From Linum tenue (taxonomy: Eukaryota; Streptophyta; Magnoliopsida; Malpighiales; Linaceae), in contig CAMGYJ010000005.1 of assembly GCA_946122785.1 (NCBI GenBank), positions 65,856,200 to 65,920,199 on the forward strand: a DNA stretch of 64,000 nucleotides. Reading direction: 5' to 3'. Shown piece after piece: positions 44,267 to 53,024 of this stretch. The first letter of the stretch is position 1. The number at the start of each line of letters is the position of its first letter. A program made the translations under genes and the position numbers. The notes below the pieces were generated by a model that saw only the letters and a program-made list of their open reading frames with translations, was not told the DNA's origin and ran no database searches.

Positions 44267-44602
44267 TAAAATACCCGGTCATGAGCCAAAATACCCGACC
44301 GGGTATTTTCGGCTAATGCCCGGGCCCCCTTCTTCCTTCCGAGGCGAAAAATGAAAAATCCCCGACCTCAGGCCAAAAATACCCGACCGGGTATTAATTT
44401 TGGCCTGAGACCGGGGATTTTCCTGCTGTGAAACGCGGCGTTTCGGGGTCCCCCGATCTCCCGCCAAAAATACCCGATCGGGTATTTTTGGCGCGGGACC
44501 GGGGATTTTTCCCCTTGCTACGCAGCGTTTGGCAGAAACCCCCGGTCGTGGACTCGATAATACCCGACCGGGTATTTTTGAGCCCCGACCGGGTATTTTT
44601 CC
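44267..44602 (+). promoter_or_regulatory. Palindrome array in the linker of element D (AATACCCGACCGGGTATT type)
   Basis: The array holds four full AATACCCGA[CT]CGGGTATT palindromes with extended arms. At 44463-44492 a perfect 30-bp palindrome spans GCCAAAAATACCCGA and its inverse. At 44357-44419 a 63-bp near-perfect dyad runs from AATCCCCG to CGGGGATT with CTCAGGCC/GGCCTGAG in between. It lies between the pol stop and a TATA-like box, and both LTRs of D carry the same motif type. Confidence 0.85.
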
Positions 44603-44700
44603 TATTTAAAGGAAACCCGCGGTCATTTCTCTCTCTACCCTCATTTTTTCCAAAATCCCTTCTCCCTCTACTCCCATTTCCTCTCCCCTCCCTCCTCTTT
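44603..44700 (+). promoter_or_regulatory. Putative internal promoter for ORF3 in element D
   Basis: TATTTAAA (44603-44610) is followed at about 44626-44700 by TTTCTCTCTCTACCCTC and a long pyrimidine-rich leader, then a GCCGCCGCC-rich stretch. The arrangement is conserved with G (26163). Confidence 0.55.
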
Positions 44701-44838
44701 TGGCCGCCGCCGCCGCCGGACACTTTCCGGCGACTTTCCGGCGATTCACCGGCGAGTCTCCGGGGCGATTTTTTTCGCTTCCCTCGCGTCCCTCACCCGT
44801 CCTTCGCGTCCTAGCTACGGTCCTCCTTGTGTTTCCAG

Positions 44839-45165
44839 GTGTGTTTCCTGTTCATTTCTAGTTTATGGAAAATCGGACTGTAGATCCTAGGACCGAGAAC
44901 TGTGTGTGCATGCCTGATTTAGAGTAGGTTGAGGGATGACTTGAGCTTGCATGGCTGTATATGTGATAGATGTGCTGTCCGTGTGCTTATTGTGGGTTGT
45001 TCTGTGATCCTGTCTTGAATTCCGGTTGAGTTGCTTGCAATTCAACCGGCTGTGCTTAAAATTGTTGGCCTAGGTGAGCTCGAGTGTGGGGGAAGTGCTG
45101 ACCCCATGCCGTTGGTCCTGACGATTTATTTTCTTGGCTCCACCTATGGTGTTTTGATTTTGCAG
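44839..45165 (+). other. Putative 327-bp leader intron before ORF3 of element D
   Basis: The donor is TTTCCAG|GTGTGT and the acceptor GATTTTGCAG|GACCATG. The start codon of ORF3 follows the acceptor by four bases. The intron contains a further GAGTGTGGGGGAAGT tract (about 45081-45095). Both splice sites are conserved in G. Confidence 0.5.
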
Positions 45166-45169
45166 GACC

Positions 45170-46425
45170 ATGTCGCAGGACCATCCCTTCGTGCAGGATC
45201 TGCGCCTGCACGCGGAGTATGCGGATCAGTTCCGCAAGGTGATCCGGGGGAAGCTGGAGCGTCACCACCACCTCGAGTGGGCGGTGTTCGAGCAGCTCCA
45301 CTGTATGCCGGAGCTCAGCGTCGCTATCAGCCACCGCGACTGGCGGACGTTGCTGACCATCGACGAGCCTACTTTCACGGAGCTGGTGTGGGAGTTCTAC
45401 ACCACCTTTCACTATGACCGCACGATGGCTCGGGACGAGTATGCATTGACGTTCCGGCTGGGGGCGACCACAGGGAGCTGACCATCGACGGGTTGGCCCA
45501 CGCTCTGGGGATCGATTACCACCCCTTCGATGCCCATGAGATCGAGGTTGCCCACCCGACCGACTGGAACCAGACTGCTTTCTACCGCAGGATAGCCAGG
45601 CGCGCCCATGGCTACGACTACTTCGATGCTGGCCAGACCTCCGTCAGCACCCTCAAGCCGCAGTGGCACATCCTGAACTTGCTGATCACCCGATCCATCG
45701 TCCCCAACGCCACCGGTTCGCATAAGATCCCGAAGCGGGTGTTGTATGCCATGTACTCGATGGGGGACCCGGAGCACATGCTTCACCTGGGATCCTTCGT
45801 GGCTCTCACTTTCTACCGGATCCGCGGGCATCCTACCCACCTCTTCTGTGGTCCCCTGATCACACGGTTGGCGAGGCATTTCGACATCAGCTTTCAGGGG
45901 CTTCACAATGCTACTGTGATGGGCGGCTCCCCACCCCTCACCCGGGACGTGCTCCACAACGCGCGCCTCCTGGCCACTGATGACATCCGCACCTGGGTGG
46001 ATGGGCTCTCTATGCCCCCCGCGGGGGTGATTGATCTAGACTCGGACGAGGAGGATGCGGACTACTCGGACGAGGAGGAGGTAGATGAGGATGCTGATGA
46101 TGATGATGACGGCGCCATGGATGCCGATGAGCCGGAGCCCTCGCTCTCCCCCCCTAGGGATCTTCAGCCTCGACGGAGACCAGTGAGAGGTGAGTCCTCC
46201 TCTGGTCCTTCTGGTCCGTCGATGGACTTCATCACGGAGAAGTTCCAGCAGATGGGGCTCCAGTTCCAGCAGCTCGGTCTTCAGAACCAGCAGCTCATGG
46301 ACCATCAGGTCCAGTTTTACCAGCAGTATTCGGCCCACCAGGCCGAGTACCGGTCTAGGATGACGGGCGTTGATGAGCGCCTTGGCCGATTGGAGACCCA
46401 CATGGGACACTATGGAGGATGTTGA
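45170..46425 (+). pseudogene. ORF3 of element D (one-base deletion)
   Basis: It starts MSQDHPFVQDLRLHAEY. The frame breaks near 45466 through a one-base loss relative to G and continues at 45482-46425. Order: N-terminal conserved region of about 240 residues (RDWRTLLTIDEPTFTEL, ELTIDGLAHALGIDYHPF, SIVPNATGSHKIPKRV, TRLARHFDISFQGL), acidic run (DEEDADYSDEEEVDEDADDD), Arg/Pro stretch and Gln-rich helical tail (MGLQFQQLGLQNQQLMDHQ). The C-terminus is cut by a deletion at about 46409 that also removes the start of the 3' noncoding region. I see no membrane segment. The breaks in D and G lie in different places, which points to an intact shared ancestor frame. Confidence 0.75.
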
Positions 46426-47155
46426 TGCATTTGAGAAGTCTCATTTCTTCTTCATATTGTGTTGGTTGATTGAGTGAATTAGTGATCTTAGGACCCTTGA
46501 ATGGTGTGGTGTCGTGGACTCTCTGCCTGTCATGGACTCTTGTATCATGTTCTGAATGTAACAGGTGCTCGAAACGTGCTTTAAAATAACGTCTCCCGTG
46601 TGAATAGGGCGGAAGTGTGTAAGGGGAGACGGGAATCCGTTCCCAATTTCCACCTACTACCTCCAGCCCCCTTACATGTCTTTCCCCCGCACGAGGCTCG
46701 AGACACCCGCTCCTGGCATGGCCGGTAAGAGCCGGGCTCCCGCAAAACCTTTGCTAGGTGGGAGCCCCCGTTTTCTGCAGAAACAGGTTGGAACCCGTGA
46801 AAAAAAAAGAAGAAGAAAAACAGAAAAACGAGCAAAAAGAAGAAAGAAAAGGGTTCCAACCATGTTCACAAAGAAAATCGAGCACCTTGAATTAATGTGA
46901 GTCCATGATCTTTTGTTTGTGAGAGTCTCTTCATCCACGATTCATTTGTCCTCTGTTCACTATTTGCCATGATGCCGATTCGAGACTAGCGTTCTCGCCG
47001 AAGAGGCTATGAGATGACTTGTGCGTCGGTTGACCTCGTAAGCTGCTAAATGATCTAGGAAGTCCGCTACCTACGATCGAGGTTGTTTGTTGCTATAGAG
47101 GTCTGGAGAGCTGCATTGGTTTGAGTTAAGTTTGCTTGGGGACAAGCAAACGGTT
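46426..47155 (+). other. 3' noncoding region of element D
   Basis: It contains GGGCTCCC/GGGAGCCC (about 46734-46767), GGTTGGAACCC/GGGTTCCAACC (46786-46861) around a 50-base A/G tract, and the perfect hairpin GTTTGCTTG/CAAGCAAAC (47130-47151). The CATTGAGGGCAATG box and CTTGGAGCC dyad of the other elements are missing through the deletion at about 46409. Confidence 0.75.
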
Positions 47156-47170
47156 AAGTGTGGGGGAGTT
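47156..47170 (+). other. Polypurine tract of element D
   Basis: AAGTGTGGGGGAGTT ends at the 3' LTR start. Confidence 0.92.
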
Positions 47171-48513
47171 TGATAGACCGATAATTATACATGTTTTCAC
47201 CCCTATTCTGAAGCCGTTTGTGATGAGGAATCTCGTGTTTTAAGCCGTTTTCACGCTAGGTTGTGTGTTTATGTCATATTTCAGGTCCCAGCGTTGGAAT
47301 CGAGGCGAAGGAACGAGTTCCGGGTCGAAAGGAGCGAAGTTGGGAAAAAGGAGGCTGTTGGACCAGAATACCCGGCCAAAGGAAGAAATACCCGACCGGG
47401 TATATTCTTGCCTTGACCGGGTATTTTCCCTTCGCGCACCCGTGAGAAGCAGAAGGGGGCCCGGGCGATGGCCTTAAATCCCCGGTCGGGGATTATGAGG
47501 ATAGACCGGGGATTTTTCCCCTTAGTAGAACGGCGCGTTTTATGAATACCCGGTCGAACCCAAAAATACCCGACCGGGTATTTCGACCGGGTATCGCGAG
47601 GGCAGCTGATAAAAGAGAAAGAAGGCCAATTTTCAGAGGGCCCCGAGTTTTTGAGAGAGAAATCGATTCCTAGAGAGAGAAAGCGAGGAACCAGAGTTCC
47701 CAAGCGCCATAGTTCGATCTTCAACACCATTGGAGCCCGTCTTGAGCTTGGAGAAGTGAGATTAAACGTCCAGGAGCAGGAATCCAACTTCACAGTATGA
47801 TTTCCGCGTCTGAATCTGCTTTTGCTTCTTTCTCTATTCATCTGGGTATGGGGAACCCTAGATTTGTATGCTAGGTCTGATTGTATGAACCCAAGTACAG
47901 AGTTTGTGAATATATTATATTCGATTGAGGTTTGAATGATTGAATGACTTGAATCCTGATCAAATTCCTGTTGTTTCTGCTTTAACCTAGAATGAGAATA
48001 TCTGTCTAGGTTGATAGAGTACCCTTAATCGAAGGTGGCGAATTGATGACTTTAGTCGAGAAGCCAATTCGCTATTCTGTACCGAAGTCAGTTCGGTAGT
48101 GGAGGTTTGGTTCATTAGGGCCTCAATATGTTTACTCCGGTGGAGGTTAGTCTCCCGCTAGAGACTCAGATTGAGAGGGTCTGGAGACCTTTAGTCGAGA
48201 CTTCAGGCTAATTGAGAACCTTCCGCAGTATAACTTTCATGAAAACTGAACTTGGTAAATTGCAATCCGACTTAACTGCAGTCTAGGGGGAACCATATTC
48301 GGGTGACCTCTCTTGACTTGACAACAAACCGTTTACTTGGTTTGTGTTTTGTTTGCTTGAGTTGCACTAAAAGTTCACCGCTAAATAACAAGAATTCACG
48401 AGTAGTCATCACATCTAGGACCCGGGTTGACAATAAAACCCAAACCCGCTATATTACGCTTTAGGAAGTGGTTGCACTTGGCCATTTTCTAGAGTGACAG
48501 TAGGAGCGAGTCA
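47171..48513 (+). repeat. 3' LTR of element D (1343 bp)
   Basis: TGATAGACCG...GAGCGAGTCA, followed directly by the CTTCC duplication. It lacks about 18 bases around TCTCTATTCATCTGGG that the 5' copy retains. The array is at 47369-47595. Confidence 0.95.
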
Positions 48514-48518
48514 CTTCC

Positions 48519-48733
48519 TTTACTCGATTTTGCTGTGCTCGAATGTCCTTTGTAGTGGTTGTCCAGGTTGCTATTGAAGTTGTTCATGTGTTGATGTTTG
48601 AAAACCAGTACGATTCACGTGTTCTGTGCCTTTATGACTTGTCCCCAATGTTGGTATGATTGAGAATGTAAGCTTGCTTTGTGTCTGACTTGGTTTGCTT
48701 GGGGACAAGCAAACGGTTAAGTGTGGGGGAGTT
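48519..48733 (+). other. End of element F internal region with polypurine tract
   Basis: This is the continuation of 35976-36944 beyond element D. The perfect hairpin GTTTGCTTG/CAAGCAAAC (48693-48714) and AAGTGTGGGGGAGTT precede the LTR3 start at 48734. Confidence 0.8.
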
Positions 48734-50093
48734 TGATAGACCGTTAATTACACATGTTTTTACCCCTGTTCTTACACCGTTTGAGATGTGGTTTCTCGTG
48801 TTTTAGGCCGATTTCACGCTAGGTTGTGCTTGTTTGTGATATTTCAGGTCCTAGTACGTGAATGGAGGCTTGGGAGCGAGTTTGGGGTCGATTGGACGAA
48901 GATCGGACGTGTGGCGAGGTGCTAAGGAAGCCACACGGGCAATCCTGGACACCACACGGCCGTGCAACTCACCCTTGTGGCCGTGTGGTTTGTGCCGAGA
49001 GCAAACACGGGCAGGATGGAAATTCCACACGGCCGTGTGACCCTGGCCGTGTGGGAAGCCTGAAATGCAACTAATCGATACGCCGCGTTTTGAGCCATAC
49101 GGGCAACTGGGTGGGCCACACGGTCGTGTGGCCTGCCCGTGTGATTCGGGAAATCTTGGTTTTTCACCCAATTCTGAGCCACAAGTGAGAGAATCGGATA
49201 TTCAGACAAAAAACAGAGCCCTAGAGAGAGAAAGTGCGAAGAACACATCCTAGAAGCTATCTTGGAGCTGGGTTTCATCAAATCGAGCTTGGAGATCGTC
49301 ATAGGAGTGGAAATCATCATCCTAGAGCAGATTCTTCCCATTGTTATGAGTATGACTGCTTTGTATCTTGTTTTCCTCTCTCTCTCTCTCTCTCTCTCTA
49401 TGGAGTAGAACCCTTCTCTCACTCGGGTATGAAGAACCCTAGTTCCTTGTGTTAGGGATTTGATTGTAATGACTTGGGATGATTATACTGTTTGGTTTTA
49501 ATTGAATGATGCATGTTTTATTGAATTGATTGAAGTCTGATCAGCTTTTCTTGATTTCTGCTGCAACTTGAGATAGATAGAATCTGATTAGGTTGTTAGA
49601 GCCTCTTCATTCGATAGTAGGAGATTGGTTATACGAGAGTTAGCCAGTTTACTGCTTTGTACTGGAATCCAATTCCAGTAGTGGAGTTCTGTGCTCATTG
49701 CTTCAGCTTTCTATTCCGGTGAAGACTAGTCGTCTGCCGGGTAGTTAGACTGAGAGGGTTAGGTCAGCTTAAGAGATTCCAAGCTACTGTCGGATCTTCC
49801 GCAGTCTAATCAACAGTGAATCAATCCAGGGTAATTACAATTGAACCTAACTAAGGAGCTAGGGGGACTCATTCCCGAGTGACTATTTCCTGCTTTAGAA
49901 AACCGAACCATTTCCTGTTTCTTACTGCTTTTAGTTTTAACAAAAATCAATCGACTTAGTTGGCTAGATAATAGATAATCACGGAGTAAGCAGTAGATCT
50001 AGACCCCGGGTTGATAATAGAACTTGCCTGTTACTGCATTCCCGGACTGCGATTACACTTGGTCGCAGTTTGGTGTTGTGTTTTGGCGTGTCA
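48734..50093 (+). repeat. 3' LTR of element F (full LTR3, 1360 bp)
   Basis: It starts TGATAGACCGTTAATTAC and ends TTTTGGCGTGTCA. This is the reference copy for the LTR3 family: 15053-16216, 26509-27855 and the LTRs of C and E match it. The palindrome array at 48935-49143 is of the ACACGGCCGTGT type. A (CT)n run lies at about 49376-49399. Confidence 0.9.
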
Positions 50094-51087
50094 ACCGTAC
50101 CGTACCGGACCGTATAGTATATGGTTTGTAATACAACCCTGGAGGGTTGGATTTTTATCAAAGTCACGCAGCAAATAATCAATCCGAAGATTGATTGAAC
50201 TCGAATTAAGAACAACGCGTTCTTAATACGAAAATTGGTTAAAACGGAACCAATAGACAATTCCACACCTGGGGAAAGCTCGTATGGTATAAAAGGGTAG
50301 CTGCTCGACAACGATTGAAGAGAATATTCAATCGATACAAAGCTCACAAGTTTGGAATCCACCAAACTCAAACAAGTGGTAACTTGCACAAAACCAAAAG
50401 GTTTGTTTTTCGATTAATCAAAGTCTTCTCTTTTTACAACGTAAATAGAACGGTAGTTAAAGGCAAATAAAACCTAATACAATCCTAATAGAACTAGACA
50501 ACAACTAAGGTAAAATTCTACACTAAAAAGGACACAAAATTCGGGTTTTAACTCCCTTTCTTGAAGCACAAATAAGCTGCCAGCAAACAGTAAAAAAGCA
50601 GCTTTCGTACTAACTTCGTGCCATTCGTTCGAAGCCTTCCCGAACTCCAATCCTTCATCCAATTCCTTCCCTTTTTACATAAATATAGCTAGTTTCATGT
50701 TGTGGAAGCCTTTGGACTTGAATCAGATCCATACTCCTCGAATTACGCTCCAAAGTTGTTTTCCAGTTTTGAGGTAGCAACTTTGAGGCCTTGGAAAACA
50801 ACCTCAATGACATCATCTGGATCCAAAAAGTATACCATTGGAAACATGGCAAATTTATCTGTAAAACAATTGGGATCCTCAATGACATCATCTGGATCCA
50901 AAAAGTATACAAAAAATCAGAATTCTTCATGTTAGTTGAGATGACTTCTTTGGCAAGTAATTATGAATTGTGGATTGAAACAATTGGGATCATATCAGTC
51001 TGGTCCATGGTCTGTGTTCCAACCTCTCGGTCTGGACCACAGACCGTATCTATTGTATGGTCTGGACCGGACCGATTCCCACCCCTA
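50094..51087. mobile_element. hAT-like element remnant with one terminus
   Basis: The right end is the inverse of TAGGGGTGGGAATCGGTCCGG (51067-51087), a common plant hAT-like terminus. Both the left part (ACCGTACCGTACCGGACCG, from 50094) and the right part (GGTCTGGACCGGACCG) carry the GGTCTGGACC-type subterminal repeats seen in the hAT element at 54600. The left terminus is missing, cut by the LTR3 of element F. The inside shows no transposase. Confidence 0.55.
50802..50910 (+). repeat. 75-bp direct repeat
   Basis: CCTCAATGACATCATCTGG plus the next 15 bases is present exactly at 50802-50835 and 50877-50910. The period is 75 bases. Confidence 0.85.
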
Positions 51088-51959
51088 AGTCAGAACAAAC
51101 ATACAGTGGAGCGTCTAACCACTCGGACTACGTCGTGCTTCTTGCTACATTATTTTCTTAGGTACATTTTACTGTAAAGTAAGATTAATACGCAAAATTT
51201 ACATCAATCGTTCGTGTTAATACGTTTTGCATTAGCCAAGTTAGATTACTTCTAGGTATTTCAAATTGTTAAAACCTTGATTACAGTTGGCTTCATTTTA
51301 CATACACATATTTATTTTACTTAGAGATTTCCCTAATACGAAATCATGGTCAATAGGCCGTGATAGTCGTTCTCGATGAAATTCTCCCAAAGGCAATCTA
51401 ACATTCAATCACAAAATTGAAAAATCATAAATCCATTTCCTAACAACTCAAATTATCTTAATGCGATCAATAGAATGTGTTTAGGATCACTTCAAAATCT
51501 ACCAATTTCAATCGAACTACGTGGACTTCGATCCCGACTACTCGGGTACGTAGGCAACCAATAGGTTCGAGTCCGATTAACCAAAAACTCTTTCTTTACT
51601 TTTGAACACTACCTCAATAGGCGTATGATCAATTTTAAATCATAACACCTAATTAATTAAATCCTATAATTAATACGCAAATAAGGCGCAAATAAAAAAA
51701 CACCCAACCCTTAAAAAGGCTTATCGATTTAAGTAGTACCAATTATGGGCGTTGTGCGGTGTGAATACACTTCCCCACATGTAACTGTACTCCCGAACAC
51801 AAATCTCTAATTTTCACTGACCAAATCCCGATTTTGACCCTAAGGTTGAGACTGGGTAAAAAGGTGTTCGATCCACCATAATATAAGGTCGACGGCGACT
51901 CCGTGCATCACGCGACGGGTACCCCGATTTTGAGGGGCGGTTGCGTCAAAACCTCCAGA
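51088..51959. other. Unassigned AT-rich DNA
   Basis: No gene was found. The stretch GACTACTCGGGTACGTAGGCAACC (about 51536-51559) with the following GGTTCGAGTCC resembles sequence found in plant LTRs, so an old retroelement is likely, but no boundaries or primer site could be fixed. A tRNA-Ser-like piece (GTCCGAGTGGTTAGACGC, minus, about 51105-51122) lies near the left edge. Confidence 0.4.
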
Positions 51960-52627
51960 CTATAGTTCTTGAGAGTGTTTGGTTGTTTGGCTTATGCCAC
52001 AGTTCTAGATGAACATAAGAGAAAATGTTCAGAAAGAGCAAGAAAGACAGTTTTTGTAAGTTATCCTTATGGATTCAAAGGATTCAAGTTATATGACCTT
52101 GAGCAGGATACTGTTTTTGTTAGCAGAGATGTTGAGTTTGTAGAAAACATCTTTCCATTGTTACACACGTCAAATACACAAACTCCTTCTCAAAATCAAA
52201 ACCATCAAGACTTTCACATTTTTTATTCCAATATCTCTGATTCTATTCTCCCTCCAGATCACAATGTTCATGAAACTAATGATCAGGATTACTTTCCTTA
52301 TGACTCTGATGATGAATCTGTTTCTCCTTCTTCTCCTCATCCTTCTCTAAACACGCCTTCTACTTCTGGATCAATCCCTCTCATGTTCTTACTCCTGATT
52401 CACTTCCCATTGCCTTGAGAAAACCTTCTAGAACATCTAAACAACCTGCTTACTTGCAAGACTTCATACAAGCTTCTTTTCAAAAGGAACTCCAGGAGAT
52501 TATGATTCTAAACTTATGTATCCTCTTCCAAGCTAACTGGATTATTCTTCACTGTCACCTAACCACAAACACTTTACTCTTTCCATATACCTTGCACCTG
52601 GTCCACAAACATACTCATAAGCCATAA
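51960..52627 (+). pseudogene. Ty1/copia pol fragment (integrase end to RT start)
   Basis: The frame begins RVFGCLAYATVLDEHKRK and contains KTVFVSYPYGFKGFKLYDLE and VFVSRDVEFVENIFPL, the conserved end of copia integrase. A Ser/Pro-rich linker follows, then, after a frame change at 52418, RKPSRTSKQPAYLQDF, the usual lead-in to copia RT. The fragment is broken at both ends. Confidence 0.87.
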
Positions 52628-53024
52628 TGGAAAGATGTTGGAAGAAGTTTGGAAACGGAGTGAAGCAACGACCAAAAAGAGAGGGATAGAGTGAGAAAGT
52701 AGAGAGAGGAAAAGCTCTCCCCTCTCTCCTTGTTTTCTCGTTGGTTTCTGGATGACCGTTGGGGGTGTGCCTCCCGAAGAGGAGGCAAACCATTGTTTGA
52801 AGCCGCCGGATGGATCCCCGCCGCTAACACCGATCCAACCAAGCAAGAAGGTGAAGGCAAGTACGAGCGGAGATTTCTCAGGGGAGGGAGGAATGGAGAT
52901 TGCAATCATCACAGCTAGAGCTGGAGAGCAACACTAGGGCAAGGATATGGAAATGGAATTGGCTGCTACATGAGAGGTAGGGCAACCCCCAAATCTGTCG
53001 TCGATCAGCAACGAGGAGGGGAGA
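52628..53024 (+). pseudogene. LINE 5' region and ORF1 N-terminus
   Basis: The in-frame segment 52752-52937 reads EEEANHCLKPPDGSPPLTP and IQPSKKVK. It is followed by stops at 52935 and about 52970, then the main ORF1 frame in the same register. The exact LINE 5' end is not defined. Confidence 0.5.

Larger units (their letters stand above)
36950..48513 (+). mobile_element. Element D: full-length Athila-type retrotransposon with CTTCC target duplication
   Basis: This is an 11,564-bp element with two LTRs (36950-38310 and 47171-48513), primer site, Gag-AP-RT-RH-IN, a palindromic linker, ORF3, polypurine tract, and a perfect target duplication CTTCC (36945-36949 and 48514-48518). The first 345 bases of the LTRs differ at about eight sites. 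Gag-pol is interrupted only by two TAG codons. ORF3 has one base deleted, and part of the 3' noncoding region is lost. It is the most complete copy in the window. Confidence 0.96.

Noticed and set aside
44267..44602. CRISPR-like array
   Set aside because: The repeats are dyads of variable length without regular spacers, and the setting is a plant retrotransposon.
45170..46425. Envelope gene
   Set aside because: No signal peptide, hydrophobic membrane segment or cysteine pattern of a glycoprotein is visible. The acidic and Gln-rich composition argues against it.
51105..51122. Functional tRNA-Ser gene
   Set aside because: Only a 5' portion is recognisable and no acceptor-stem pairing or T-arm follows.
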